Assembly: GCF_014647795.1 (NCBI RefSeq)
Contig: NZ_BMPW01000003.1
Location: 1-64,000, forward strand
Reading direction: 5' to 3'
From: Actinoplanes campanulatus
GTDB lineage: Bacteria; Actinomycetota; Actinomycetes; Mycobacteriales; Micromonosporaceae
Length of the DNA: 64,000 nucleotides
Of this stretch, positions 32,534 through 40,255 are shown piece after piece. The notes beneath the pieces were generated by a model that was not told the DNA's origin, ran no database searches, and saw only the letters and a program-made list of their open reading frames with translations. A program made the translations under genes and the position numbers. Position 1 is the stretch's first letter. Every line of letters begins with the position of its first letter.

Positions 32534-32681
32534 GGCTCCTCCCCTCTGGACACCACGCTCCCACCTTAGACCAGGTGCAAAGTGCACGCAGAGTCAGAAT
32601 TGTGGCAATTTGCGCTATAAGCTGCTCTTGGCGTGGGTCAAGGGGCTCATGCCCGGTCACGTTAGATGGGGTGAGTGGACC

Positions 32682-32885
32682 ATGGACGGTCTTTCCGGTG
32701 CGCCGCGCTGGCGCAAGAGCTCGTACAGCAGCAGTGGAGCCTGTGTCGAGGTCGCGCCGATACCCGAGCGGATCCTGGTGCGGGACTCCAAGAATCCGGA
32801 GGGTGCGGTGCTGAGCTTCGACCGGGAATCGTTCGCCGCCTTCATCGCGGGCGTGGCAGGCGGGGAATTCGACCGCCCCCGTTGA
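32682..32885 (+). CDS. DUF397 small protein
   Basis: This 67-residue protein shows the DUF397 signature 'PRWRKSSYSSSGACVEVAPIPERILVRDSKNPEGAVLSFDRESFAAFIAGV'. DUF397 proteins are typical partners of XRE/DUF5753 regulators in actinobacteria and are thought to modulate them. The pair is divergent here. The frame is open upstream to 32379, but the ATG at 32682 gives the family length. Confidence 0.85.
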   Translation: MDGLSGAPRWRKSSYSSSGACVEVAPIPERILVRDSKNPEGAVLSFDRESFAAFIAGVAGGEFDRPR

Positions 32886-33081
32886 TCGGGCTCCGGCCGG
32901 ATCGGCCCTTCCGGGCGGTCGATCCGGTCTCGCACGGCCGCGCCTTCCGCAGCGAGATCCCATGCCACGCCGAGCGCTCTCCCGGTACCGAACGGCCCGG
33001 CCCTTCTTTCCAGCGCCCGGGCAGGTCGGCCCTTCTTTCCAGCGCCCGGGCAGGTCGGCCCTTCTTTTCAGCGCCGGACGG
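32886..33081. other. Intergenic region carrying a 29-bp tandem repeat
   Basis: No gene seen. The right half contains the tandem repeat annotated at 32998. The left part shows nothing recognisable. Confidence 0.5.
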
Positions 33082-33083
33082 TC
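32998..33083. repeat. 29-bp tandem repeat, three copies
   Basis: Two exact units at 32998-33026 and 33027-33055 and a third, decayed one at about 33056-33083. The unit begins CGGCCCTTCTTTCCAGCGCC and ends CGGGCAGGT. It lies just beyond the 3' end of the minus-strand gene at 33082, partly touching its stop. There are no spacers between units, so it is not CRISPR. Confidence 0.85.
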
Positions 33084-33663
33084 AGCTCAGGGCCGCGCGC
33101 AGCTTCCAGGACGATGGTCGGCGTGGGCGGTCCGGCAGGTCCACGCGGCCGGTGCACCAGAGCAGCACCTGGGCCGGATCACCGGGCGGAGCCTCCGGGA
33201 AGAGGCGCGCGAGCACGCCGGCGCACATCGCCGGTGGCGGTGTCCAGTCGAGACCGAGGCCCTGGGCGATGTCCCACGTGTGCACCAGGGTCTCGTCGAC
33301 GCCGAGGGCCGCGAACCCGGTCGTGTCGGTCGGCCCCCAATGCCAGGCGCGCGCGTCCGGCCCGGCGACACGGAGCGCCGCACTCAGCATGGCGCCGCAC
33401 GCGACCACCACGCTCAAGACCTCACGGGCCACGGCCGCCGGCTTGACGACCAGGTCGAACGGCAGGTAGGCCGCGGGCTCCCGGCCGGAGATCTGACCCG
33501 CATACGCCGCCAGGTCGTGTGCCACATGGGCCGCCGTCTCGCGGCAGGTCCACTCCAGCGGGCCGGCCCGCACCTCCCAGTCACGCTCCTGAACCGGCCG
33601 CAGGACCCGCATCATCTCGGCCACCGCGTCGTCGACGTCCCTGTGATCCATGGCCGCCATCAT
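33082..33663 (-). CDS. Maleylpyruvate-isomerase-like (TIGR03086/DinB-fold) protein
   Basis: This 193-residue cytoplasmic protein has the mycothiol-dependent maleylpyruvate isomerase N-terminal fold: 'EWTCRETAAHVAHDLAAYAGQI' (metal-site His pair), 'GVDETLVHTWDIAQGLGLDW' with the third His, and 'PEAPPGDPAQVLLWCTGR' at the end. Actinobacteria carry many such paralogues, mostly of unknown substrate, thought to use mycothiol. The ATG at 33663 has AAGGGGGG upstream; the frame is open to 33870 but that would run into the divergent gene. It is divergent from the rifampin-phosphotransferase-like gene. Confidence 0.78.
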   Translation of the reverse strand: MMAAMDHRDVDDAVAEMMRVLRPVQERDWEVRAGPLEWTCRETAAHVAHDLAAYAGQISGREPAAYLPFDLVVKPAAVAREVLSVVVACGAMLSAALRVAGPDARAWHWGPTDTTGFAALGVDETLVHTWDIAQGLGLDWTPPPAMCAGVLARLFPEAPPGDPAQVLLWCTGRVDLPDRPRRPSSWKLRAALS

Positions 33664-33678
33664 GCCCCCCTTTTCCAT

Positions 33679-33731
33679 TGCGATCGTATCGTGAACGCGG
33701 GTAAGGTCAATGGCAATACAGTCGTATCGCA
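33679..33731. promoter_or_regulatory. Repeated operator-like sites between the isomerase-like and PEP-enzyme genes
   Basis: TCGTATCG occurs at 33684-33691 and 33722-33729 in the same orientation, 38 bp apart. The outer flanks TGCGAT and ATCGCA also form an inverted repeat. The sites fall between the divergent starts. The TetR regulator encoded at 36648 is a plausible binder. Confidence 0.4.
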
Positions 33732-33745
33732 TCGGGGGGTCCGTC

Positions 33746-36634
33746 ATGCTCGTCGTCCCGCTCTCCCAGGTTTCCGCCGCCGACATCGCGCTCGCCGGCG
33801 GCAAGGCGACCGGGCTCGGCGAGCTGATCCGGCTCGGCGAGCGGGTGCCCGACGGGTTCTGTGTCACCACTGAAGCCCACCGGCGCGGTGCGCTCCCCGA
33901 GACCGAGGTGCGCGCCGCCTACGAGGCGCTCGGCGGCGGTCCGGTGGCGGTCCGGTCCAGCGCGACGGCCGAGGACCTGGCCGGCGCGAGCTTCGCCGGC
34001 CAGCATCTCACCGTCCTCGACGTCACCGGGCCCGAGGCGGTGCTCGCCGCGATCGCCGAGTGCTGGGAGTCGCTGCACGGTGAGCGGGCGAGGGCCTACC
34101 GCGATGCCCGCGGCGTCGGGCACGACACCGTGCGGATGGCCGTCGTGGTGCAACGGATGGTCCAGGCGGAGACGGCCGGTGTCCTCTTCACGGCGAATCC
34201 GGTCACCGGCCGCCGCACCGAGATGATGGTGGAGTCCGCCGCCGGCCCGGGCACCTCGGTGGTCGACGGGTGCGGCCCGGTGAGCCGCCGGATCCTGGCC
34301 GACGGCGCCGCGATGCCGGAGCTGTGGGCCCTCGGCGAGCGGCTGCAGCGACACCGGGGTTCCCCGCAGGACGTCGAATGGGCGATCGATCCCGCCGGCA
34401 CCCTGTGGGTCCTCCAGTCCCGGCCGATCACAACCCTCTTCCCCGCACCGCCGGCGAGTGACGATCCGCGCGTCTATGTGGAGTTCGGTCACGTGCAGGG
34501 CATGTTGCGGCCGGTCACCCCGATGGGGATGGCGACGCTGAAGGACGTGATCAGCGCGATGCTCGCCTCGCTCGGTGTCCGGGCGGAGATCGTGGACATC
34601 GGCGGCCGCCTCTACGGCGACCTCACCGACCTGGCCCGCCACCCGGCAACCCGTAACCGCCTGGTCAAGCTCATGGCGGTGGACTTCGGCCCGCGAGCCC
34701 AGGCAGCCATGGAACACGTGCTGACCGATCCCCGGTTCGCGCCCGTCAAGGGCGGTTCGACCCGGTCCGCAGGCTCCCCGGCCACCGCGTTCCGGGCACT
34801 CACCGGCATCATCCGCGCGCTCGCCCGCCCCGCCGCGGCCCGTGCCCGCGTGGCTGAGGCCGTGGCCCGCCTCGCCGGTGAGGACGGTGCGGTCCAGGAA
34901 GACGGTCACGTCAGGGCCGCCATAGCGAGTGGCGACGACAAATCGGGGTTGCCGACTTCAATCCATTCGCCGACTTCGCCAACGCCTTCGACCTCGTCGG
35001 CATCACCGGCCTCAACAGGGTCCCCGGCGTCAACAAAGTCCCCGGCCTCAACAAGGTCCCCCGGCTTCGTCAGGTCCCCGGCGTCATCGGCGTCCTCGGC
35101 CTCAACAGGGTCCCCGGCCTCAACAGGGTCTCCGGCTTCAACGAACTCATCCGGGGCATCGGATTCCGATGATCTGACCTGGCCGATCGTCGCCGGGATG
35201 CTCGCATCCGCGCTGCCTGGGCGGTTGCTCGACGGCGTCGTCACCGACGATGAGATCCACACGGTCCTCGGCGGGCTGCCGCACAACGTGACCATCGAGA
35301 TGGACCTGGCGTTGTGGCGGCTCGCCGATGCCGCCCGCGATCACGCCGATCTGCTGCTCGGCACCCCACCTACGGACCTCGCCGGGCTCTACCTGAGCGG
35401 CGGGCTGCCAGACATCGGGCTGGGCGCCTTCCTGGACCGTTACGGTCATCGGGCCGCCGCGGAGGCTGATCTCGGTGTTCCACGCTGGTCCGAGGATCCG
35501 GCTCCGGTGTTCGCGGCGATCGCCAACTACCTGCGCCTGGCCGACCTGGATCAGGCACCCGATCGCCGTTTCGCGCGCGCTGCCGAGCGTGCCGAGGCCG
35601 CGCTCGCCGACCTGGCCGTCCGCGCTCGGCGACGCCGCCCGGTCCGTGGAGCGCTGGCGGTGTTCCTGTTACGGCGAGCACGCGAGTTGGCCGGTCTGCG
35701 GGAGTCCGGCAAGTTCGCCGGCCTGTACCGTCTTGCCGCCGACCGCCGTCGCCTCCTGGAGACCGGAGCGCGACTCGTCGCGGCAGGCCGCCTCGCCGAG
35801 CCCGCCGACATCATGTTCCTGACCCCCGGCGAAGCGGCAGCCGCAGCGCGGGCCGCGGCCGAATCGGTGCCGGACCCAGCGGGCCGGCACACCGGTTCCC
35901 CATCCGGTTCCCCGGGTGAGACGAGCCTGACGACCGACGCCGGCATCGCGGATCTACCGGCGGTCGTCGCCGCCCGAAAAGCCTGGTACCAGGCCGAGTG
36001 CCTGCGGCGACACGTGCCACCGGTTCTGCTGTCCGACGGCACGGATGTCGAGGCAGCGCTCGCCGCGAACCGACACTTTTCCGACAGAGAGCCGCCGTCC
36101 GGCCAGGAAGGCGACACGACCAAGGCCACGCTGACCAGGCAGGAAGGCGACACGACCAGGGCCACGCCAACCAGGCAGGAAGGCGACGCGGACAAGGGCA
36201 CGCTGACCAACCCGGAACACGGATCAGACCGGAACGCGCCGCTCGAGCGGGAACACGGATCGGACGGGGGCACGCCGTTCGGGTGGGAGCGCGGATCGGA
36301 CGGGGTGGCGGCTTTGGGCGTACTTCGTGGGGTTGGCGCCTCGGCAGGCAGGGTGACCGGCCGTGCCCGGATCATCCATGATCCGGGCACGGCCCGGGTC
36401 GAGCCTGGGGAGATCCTCGTGGTGGCTACCACCGATCCCGGGTGGACGCCACTGTTCCTCACCGCGGCCGCCCTGGTCACCGAGACGGGGGCGATCATGG
36501 CGCATGGGCCCACCGTCGCCCGGGAGTACGGGATGCCGGCTGTCATCAGCGTTCCCGGTGCGACCCGGCTGATCGCTGATGGGCAGGTGGTCACCGTGGA
36601 CGGTGCGGCCGGGACCGTGACCACCGCGTTGTGA
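33746..36634 (+). CDS. PEP-utilizing enzyme, rifampin phosphotransferase-like
   Basis: This is a 962-residue cytoplasmic enzyme. The N-terminal ATP-grasp/PEP-synthase domain (about 1-245) has 'GGKATGLGELIRLGERVPDGF', 'VRSSATAEDLAGASFAGQ' and 'VEWAIDPAGTLWVLQSRPITTL'. The central part corresponds to the substrate-binding region. The C-terminal swivelling domain carries the phospho-His in 'GAIMAHGPTVAREYGMPAV' (about His920). This layout is that of rifampin phosphotransferase, which passes beta-phosphate from ATP to the drug, but an undefined PEP-synthase-like role is possible. Two low-complexity stretches are inserted (see 34960 and 36100), so it is about 100 residues longer than usual. GGGGGG lies 6 nt before the ATG. 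Confidence 0.8.
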   Translation: MLVVPLSQVSAADIALAGGKATGLGELIRLGERVPDGFCVTTEAHRRGALPETEVRAAYEALGGGPVAVRSSATAEDLAGASFAGQHLTVLDVTGPEAVLAAIAECWESLHGERARAYRDARGVGHDTVRMAVVVQRMVQAETAGVLFTANPVTGRRTEMMVESAAGPGTSVVDGCGPVSRRILADGAAMPELWALGERLQRHRGSPQDVEWAIDPAGTLWVLQSRPITTLFPAPPASDDPRVYVEFGHVQGMLRPVTPMGMATLKDVISAMLASLGVRAEIVDIGGRLYGDLTDLARHPATRNRLVKLMAVDFGPRAQAAMEHVLTDPRFAPVKGGSTRSAGSPATAFRALTGIIRALARPAAARARVAEAVARLAGEDGAVQEDGHVRAAIASGDDKSGLPTSIHSPTSPTPSTSSASPASTGSPASTKSPASTRSPGFVRSPASSASSASTGSPASTGSPASTNSSGASDSDDLTWPIVAGMLASALPGRLLDGVVTDDEIHTVLGGLPHNVTIEMDLALWRLADAARDHADLLLGTPPTDLAGLYLSGGLPDIGLGAFLDRYGHRAAAEADLGVPRWSEDPAPVFAAIANYLRLADLDQAPDRRFARAAERAEAALADLAVRARRRRPVRGALAVFLLRRARELAGLRESGKFAGLYRLAADRRRLLETGARLVAAGRLAEPADIMFLTPGEAAAAARAAAESVPDPAGRHTGSPSGSPGETSLTTDAGIADLPAVVAARKAWYQAECLRRHVPPVLLSDGTDVEAALAANRHFSDREPPSGQEGDTTKATLTRQEGDTTRATPTRQEGDADKGTLTNPEHGSDRNAPLEREHGSDGGTPFGWERGSDGVAALGVLRGVGASAGRVTGRARIIHDPGTARVEPGEILVVATTDPGWTPLFLTAAALVTETGAIMAHGPTVAREYGMPAVISVPGATRLIADGQVVTVDGAAGTVTTAL
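34960..35160 (+). repeat. Low-complexity Ser/Pro repeat insert in the PEP-utilizing enzyme
   Basis: About 65 codons of near-repeats of 'SPASTGSPASTKSPAST', made from a short DNA unit (about 12-24 bp, CCGGCCTCAACAAGGTC-like). They sit between the N-terminal domain and the central domain. The reading frame is kept throughout, which suggests slipped-strand expansion within a flexible linker. Confidence 0.75.
36100..36300 (+). repeat. Charged tandem repeat insert before the phospho-His domain
   Basis: Two families of in-frame repeats: three units of 'QEGDTTKATLTR'-type and three of 'EHGSDRNAPLER'-type, about 36 bp each. They lie in the linker joining the central and phospho-His domains, a hinge that moves during catalysis. 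They are hydrophilic and likely unstructured. Confidence 0.75.
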
Positions 36635-36647
36635 CAGCATCGACGCC

Positions 36648-37259
36648 ATGCCCAAGAAGGTCGACCGTCAGAAGCGCCGTACCCAGATCGCCGACGCGCT
36701 CATGCGGGTCGCCGCCGAGCAGGGCCTCGAAGCGGTCAGCCTGCGCCACGTCGCGGCCGAGGCGGGCGTCTCCGCCGGGATGGTTCAGCACTACTTCCGC
36801 ACCAAGGACGAGATGATGACCTTCGCGCTGGATGTGGTTCGGGAGCGTAACCAGATACGGGTTACCGACGCCGTCACCCATCTGGGCACCGCGCCGTCGC
36901 CGCGTGACCTGCTGCAAACGATCATCGGGACGCTGCTTCCCCTGGACGAGGTGACCCGTGCCGACGGGCGGGTCACCTTGGCGTTCCTGGCGTATACGGC
37001 CGTGCGACCACCGGCGTCCGCGGCCCTGCGCGAGGAGACCGAGCAGATGGTCGGCTTCATCGCCGGGCTGCTGCCGTGCCCCGATCCCGAGAACGCGGCG
37101 GCCGGACTGCTCGCCCTCATGGAGGGGCTGGGCGTCTACCTGCTGGGCGGGCAGTACACGCCGGAGCAGGCGCGCGGGATCCTCGACACCCACCTGGACC
37201 GCCTCTTCGCCGCGGCGCCCGAGCACACCGGCGGGATCGTGAGCGCCCGACCAGCGTGA
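36648..37259 (+). CDS. TetR-family transcriptional regulator
   Basis: This is a 203-residue one-component repressor. The N-terminal helix-turn-helix (about 10-55) reads 'QIADALMRVAAEQGLEAVSLRHVAAEAGVSAGMVQHYFRTKDEM'. The C-terminal ligand domain is all-helical and ends in 'GLGVYLLGGQYTPEQARGILDTHLDRLF', a TetR_C-type tail. It begins 13 nt after the PEP-utilizing enzyme, so the two are co-transcribed and it probably senses that enzyme's substrate, possibly a drug. Confidence 0.9.
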   Translation: MPKKVDRQKRRTQIADALMRVAAEQGLEAVSLRHVAAEAGVSAGMVQHYFRTKDEMMTFALDVVRERNQIRVTDAVTHLGTAPSPRDLLQTIIGTLLPLDEVTRADGRVTLAFLAYTAVRPPASAALREETEQMVGFIAGLLPCPDPENAAAGLLALMEGLGVYLLGGQYTPEQARGILDTHLDRLFAAAPEHTGGIVSARPA

Positions 37260-37632
37260 CCGGAAGCCGGCCGGCGAGCCCGTCGCCCCGGCCGGACCGG
37301 CACCAGACGAGCCGGTGACGACCAGCTCGGCCCGCCCCCGCGCACCGCGAGCAGCGGCAGGCGCGGCGACGACTGGCCGGACCCGCCCACACACCGATCA
37401 CCGCGACCGGCGGCAGGCACGGCGGCGACGACTGCCCGGGCCTGCCCGGGCACCGATCTCCGCCCGGCGGGGGCGGCACAGGCTGGAGCGGGCAGCGAGA
37501 TCGCGTCGACCGGACGGGACGGTCGTGATGAGGCGGGGCGAGGTCACGCGTACCGGAAAAAGAGCCGGAAGTGGAACGCGGACCTCGACCACGAAGGTTT
37601 TCAGGACGCTGCCGTGAGGTGTGGGGTCCGGG
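37260..37632. other. Intergenic region containing dispersed repeat copy B
   Basis: About 370 bp with no supportable gene, between the TetR gene and the haemoglobin gene. The right half is the dispersed repeat. To its left is an imperfect duplication of about 53 bp (from about 37358 and 37411: CGGCAGGCGCGGCGACGACT-like blocks). Confidence 0.5.
37405..37598. repeat. Dispersed intergenic repeat, copy B
   Basis: This corresponds over its whole length to 12247-12436, with shared blocks GACCGGCGGCA, CTGCCCGGGC, CGCCCGGCGGG, GGGCAGC, GATCGCG, GACCGGACGG, CGCGTACC and GACCACGAA in the same order and orientation. Copies A and B are 25 kb apart and flanked by unrelated genes. Confidence 0.6.
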
Positions 37633-37983
37633 TCAGCCGACGACGTCGTCGGCGACGGAGGTGAGGACGCCGCGGACCGCTGCTAGGACCTCGTCGTCGA
37701 CGCCCTGGCCGGCCAGGACGCCGAGCAGGTAGGCGCCGACCAGGTCGTAGTCCGCCGGGGTGATGCCCAGGCCGAAGTGCGCGCCGCGCAGATCGCGCCC
37801 GCTGTAGTCCTGTGGACCGCCGAGCACCTGGCTGAGCAGCGCGACCATGTGTTCCTTGAGGCGCGGCACGTCGGTCGCGGCGAAATAGCCGGACAGGCGG
37901 TGGTCGCCGAGAATCACCCGATAGAGCGCGTCGACGGCGGCCGTGACCGCCGGTCCCTCACCGATCCGTGTGTATAGGTCCAC
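37633..37983 (-). CDS. Group I truncated haemoglobin
   Basis: This 116-residue haem protein is of the truncated (2-on-2) globin class, used for oxygen or nitric oxide handling. The distal region is 'VDALYRVILGDHRLSGYFAATDVPRLKEHMVALLSQVLGG' (Tyr at B10). The proximal His is in 'LRGAHFGLGITPADYDLVGAYL', the group I pattern. The start is uncertain. The GTG at 37983 gives the usual family length; an in-frame GTG at 38043 would add 20 residues and overlap the divergent gene's upstream region. Confidence 0.85.
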   Translation of the reverse strand: MDLYTRIGEGPAVTAAVDALYRVILGDHRLSGYFAATDVPRLKEHMVALLSQVLGGPQDYSGRDLRGAHFGLGITPADYDLVGAYLLGVLAGQGVDDEVLAAVRGVLTSVADDVVG

Positions 37984-38071
37984 ACCGAGAAGATAGAGCA
38001 CCGGCGATGAAACGTCCGCCCGCCGCGGATTGGACCGCGACACTGCCGCCGTCGAGTGGGAGAGTTACCTG

Positions 38072-39277
38072 GTGAAACAGGCGCAGAGGCTCAAGGCCGT
38101 CCGGTACGACATCCGCGGCCCGGTGCTGCGCCGAGCCCAGGAGCTGGAGGACGCCGGGCACCAGATCCTCAAGCTGAACCTGGGCAATCCGGCGCCGTGG
38201 GGCCTGGCCACGCCGGACCCGATCGTCGCCGACGTGGTGCACAATCTCGCCGCCGCGCAGGGGTACAGCGACGCCCGCGGCATCTATTCGGCGCGGGTCG
38301 CGGTGGCGCAGTACTACCAGACCCAGGGTGTCACCTCCGTGCAGCCGGAGGATGTGATGCTCGGCAACGGCGTCTCCGAGCTGATCGTGATGGCGTTGCA
38401 GGCGCTGCTGGACACCGGTGACGAGGTGCTGGTGCCGAGCCCCGACTACCCGCTGTGGACCGGTGCGGTCTCGCTGTGCGGGGGCCGGGCGGTGCACTAC
38501 CGCTGTGACGAGAGCGCCGGCTGGCAGCCCGATCTGGAGCATCTGGCGTCGCGGATCACGCCCGCCACCCGGGCCATGGTGATCATCAACCCGAACAACC
38601 CGACCGGCGCCGTCTATTCGCGCGAGGTCCTCGAGGGGATGCTCGACCTGGCCCGGCGGCACGGGCTGCTGGTGTTCACCGACGAGATCTACGACCGCAT
38701 CGTGTACGACGGCGCGCTGCACCACACGGCCGCCGCCTTGGCGCCGGACGTGCCGATGATCAGCATGGGCGGGTTGTCGAAGACGTACCGGGCGGCCGGT
38801 TTCCGTTCCGGCTGGCTGGCGATCAGCGGTTTCAGCGGCCGGGACACCGACTACCTGGAGGGCCTGCAACTGCTGGCCAACATGCGGTTGTGCCCGAACG
38901 TGCCGGCGCAGCACGCGATCCAGACGGCGCTCGGCGGCTACCAGAGCATCAACGCGCTGATCCGTCCCGGCGGCCGCCTCTACGAGCAGCGCAACCACGC
39001 CTGGGAGCGGCTGGTCGCGATCCCCGGCGTCGACTGTGTCAAGCCGGAGGGCGCGCTCTACCTGTTCGCCCGCCTCGACCCGGCGGTCCACAAGATCTAC
39101 GACGACGAGCGGATGATCATCGACCTGCTGGAGGAGCAGCACCTGCTGCTCTCGCACGGCACCGGCTTCAACATCGACACGCCGGACCACCTGCGCGTGG
39201 TCTTCCTGGCCCCGGTCGACGTGCTGGACGACGCGATCAGCCGGCTCGGCACATTCCTGGCCGACTACCGTCAGTGA
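38072..39277 (+). CDS. Class I PLP aminotransferase (AlaA-like)
   Basis: This 401-residue fold-type I aminotransferase resembles glutamate-pyruvate transaminase AlaA, so it probably makes alanine from pyruvate. Conserved parts are 'LNLGNPAPWG' at the N-terminus, 'VVLPSPDYPLWTGAVSL'-type loop (here 'VLVPSPDYPLWTG'), 'IINPNNPTGAVYS', the cofactor Asp/Tyr 'FTDEIYDRIVYDG', the Schiff-base Lys in 'GGLSKTYRAAGFRSGW' and the carboxylate Arg near 'HLRVVFLAP'. The GTG at 38072 with GGGAGAG 7 nt upstream is chosen over the longer frame from 38030. An Lrp/AsnC regulator is convergent at its 3' end. Confidence 0.9.
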   Translation: MKQAQRLKAVRYDIRGPVLRRAQELEDAGHQILKLNLGNPAPWGLATPDPIVADVVHNLAAAQGYSDARGIYSARVAVAQYYQTQGVTSVQPEDVMLGNGVSELIVMALQALLDTGDEVLVPSPDYPLWTGAVSLCGGRAVHYRCDESAGWQPDLEHLASRITPATRAMVIINPNNPTGAVYSREVLEGMLDLARRHGLLVFTDEIYDRIVYDGALHHTAAALAPDVPMISMGGLSKTYRAAGFRSGWLAISGFSGRDTDYLEGLQLLANMRLCPNVPAQHAIQTALGGYQSINALIRPGGRLYEQRNHAWERLVAIPGVDCVKPEGALYLFARLDPAVHKIYDDERMIIDLLEEQHLLLSHGTGFNIDTPDHLRVVFLAPVDVLDDAISRLGTFLADYRQ

Positions 39278-39284
39278 GCGGACC

Positions 39285-39740
39285 TCAGCTCTCGGGGGCG
39301 GCGATCCGGGGTGGCCGGTTCTCGTACGGCGTGGACAGCACCACCGTCGTACGGGTGGTGACGTTCGCCGCCGTGCGGATGTCCTGCAACAGCCGCTCCA
39401 GGTCGGCCGGGCTCTTCACCCGCACCAGGAGCAGATAGAAGTCCTCACCCGCGACCGAGTAGCAGGAGTCGATCTCGGCGAGGTGGGCGAGCCGGTCGGG
39501 AGCGTCGTCAGGCTGTGACGGGTCGAACGGGCGGATCGCGACGAACGCCGTGAGGGGCAGGTCGAGCGCCTCGTACGAGACCCGGGCGGTGTAGCCGTTG
39601 ATGACGCCGCGCTGCTCGAGCCGGCGGACACGCTGGTGCACGGCGGAGACGCTGAGGCCCACCCGCTCGGCCAGGTCGGTGTACGACAACCTGCCGTCCG
39701 CGGTCAGTGCCGACACGATCGCCTGGTCGATCTCTTCCAC
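39285..39740 (-). CDS. Lrp/AsnC-family regulator
   Basis: This 151-residue amino-acid-responsive regulator has an N-terminal helix-turn-helix (residues 4-55; 'IDQAIVSALTADGRLSYTDLAERVGLSVSAVHQRVRRLEQRGVI') and a C-terminal RAM/Lrp effector domain ('ALDLPLTAFVAIRPF', 'EIDSCYSVAGEDFYLLLVRV', 'ADLERLLQDIRTA'). It is convergent with the aminotransferase gene, 7 nt from its stop. Control of that aminotransferase is likely by analogy but not shown. Confidence 0.92.
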   Translation of the reverse strand: MEEIDQAIVSALTADGRLSYTDLAERVGLSVSAVHQRVRRLEQRGVINGYTARVSYEALDLPLTAFVAIRPFDPSQPDDAPDRLAHLAEIDSCYSVAGEDFYLLLVRVKSPADLERLLQDIRTAANVTTRTTVVLSTPYENRPPRIAAPES

Positions 39741-39771
39741 GGCGCCACATTACTGGTCGGTGAACAATCGG

Positions 39772-40232
39772 TCAGCAGGTGCCCGTGATGTCCAGCGGGT
39801 GGTCGGCCCGCAGGATGTCCTCCGGGTCCTCGGTGCCGGCCGGTGTCGGCGCCGAGGTGGCGGCGCCCGGCCGCAGCAGGCCCTTGCGGGAGGCGGCACA
39901 GTCCATCCACGCCATGTACGACAGCGTGTCCCCGGTCCACATGCCTTTGTCGGCCTTGCGCAGATTCTCGCTACGCGGGAACTCCCACTGAATCTCGTTG
40001 GCCGGATCATGGTCGACGATCATCCGATGGTCCAGCCGGCCGGCGATCATGGCGTCCCGGACGTCGTTCAGCGCGGCCTTCACCTCGGCCGCGCTGAACC
40101 CGGTGACCGCCTTCGCGGCCGGCAGCGTGATGCCGCCCGCGCCCTTCGGGTAGGACTCGGCGGGCGTGCCCTCGAACGGCCACCGAGCACACCCAGGCCG
40201 AGGGCCGCGCCGACACCGTCACGCCGGTCCAT
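39772..40232 (-). pseudogene. Decayed gene for a secreted or hypothetical protein (frameshift)
   Basis: A coding-like frame runs from about 40200 to 39772 and encodes '...RWPFEGTPAESYPKGAGGITLPAAKAV' through 'GFSAAEVKAALNDVRDAMIAGRLDHRMIVDHDPA' to a Cys-terminal 'DPEDILRADHPLDITGTC'. No start codon lies at its beginning. The only good start, the ATG at 40232, begins 'MDRRDGVGAALGLGVLGG' in a different frame and meets it only by a frameshift near 40185-40215. I recall longer actinobacterial homologues with extra sequence between 'DHDP' and 'WEFP', suggesting an internal deletion too, but could not check. It is downstream of nothing obvious. Confidence 0.55.
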
Positions 40233-40255
40233 AGCCGTGGATGCTATGCCTCCGT

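Noticed and set aside
32998-33083. Possible CRISPR array (29-bp repeats)
   Set aside because: Units are directly tandem with no spacers and no cas genes are nearby.
34960-35160. Frameshift or assembly error in the PEP-utilizing enzyme
   Set aside because: The repetitive insert keeps frame and the downstream domain reads normally to the end.
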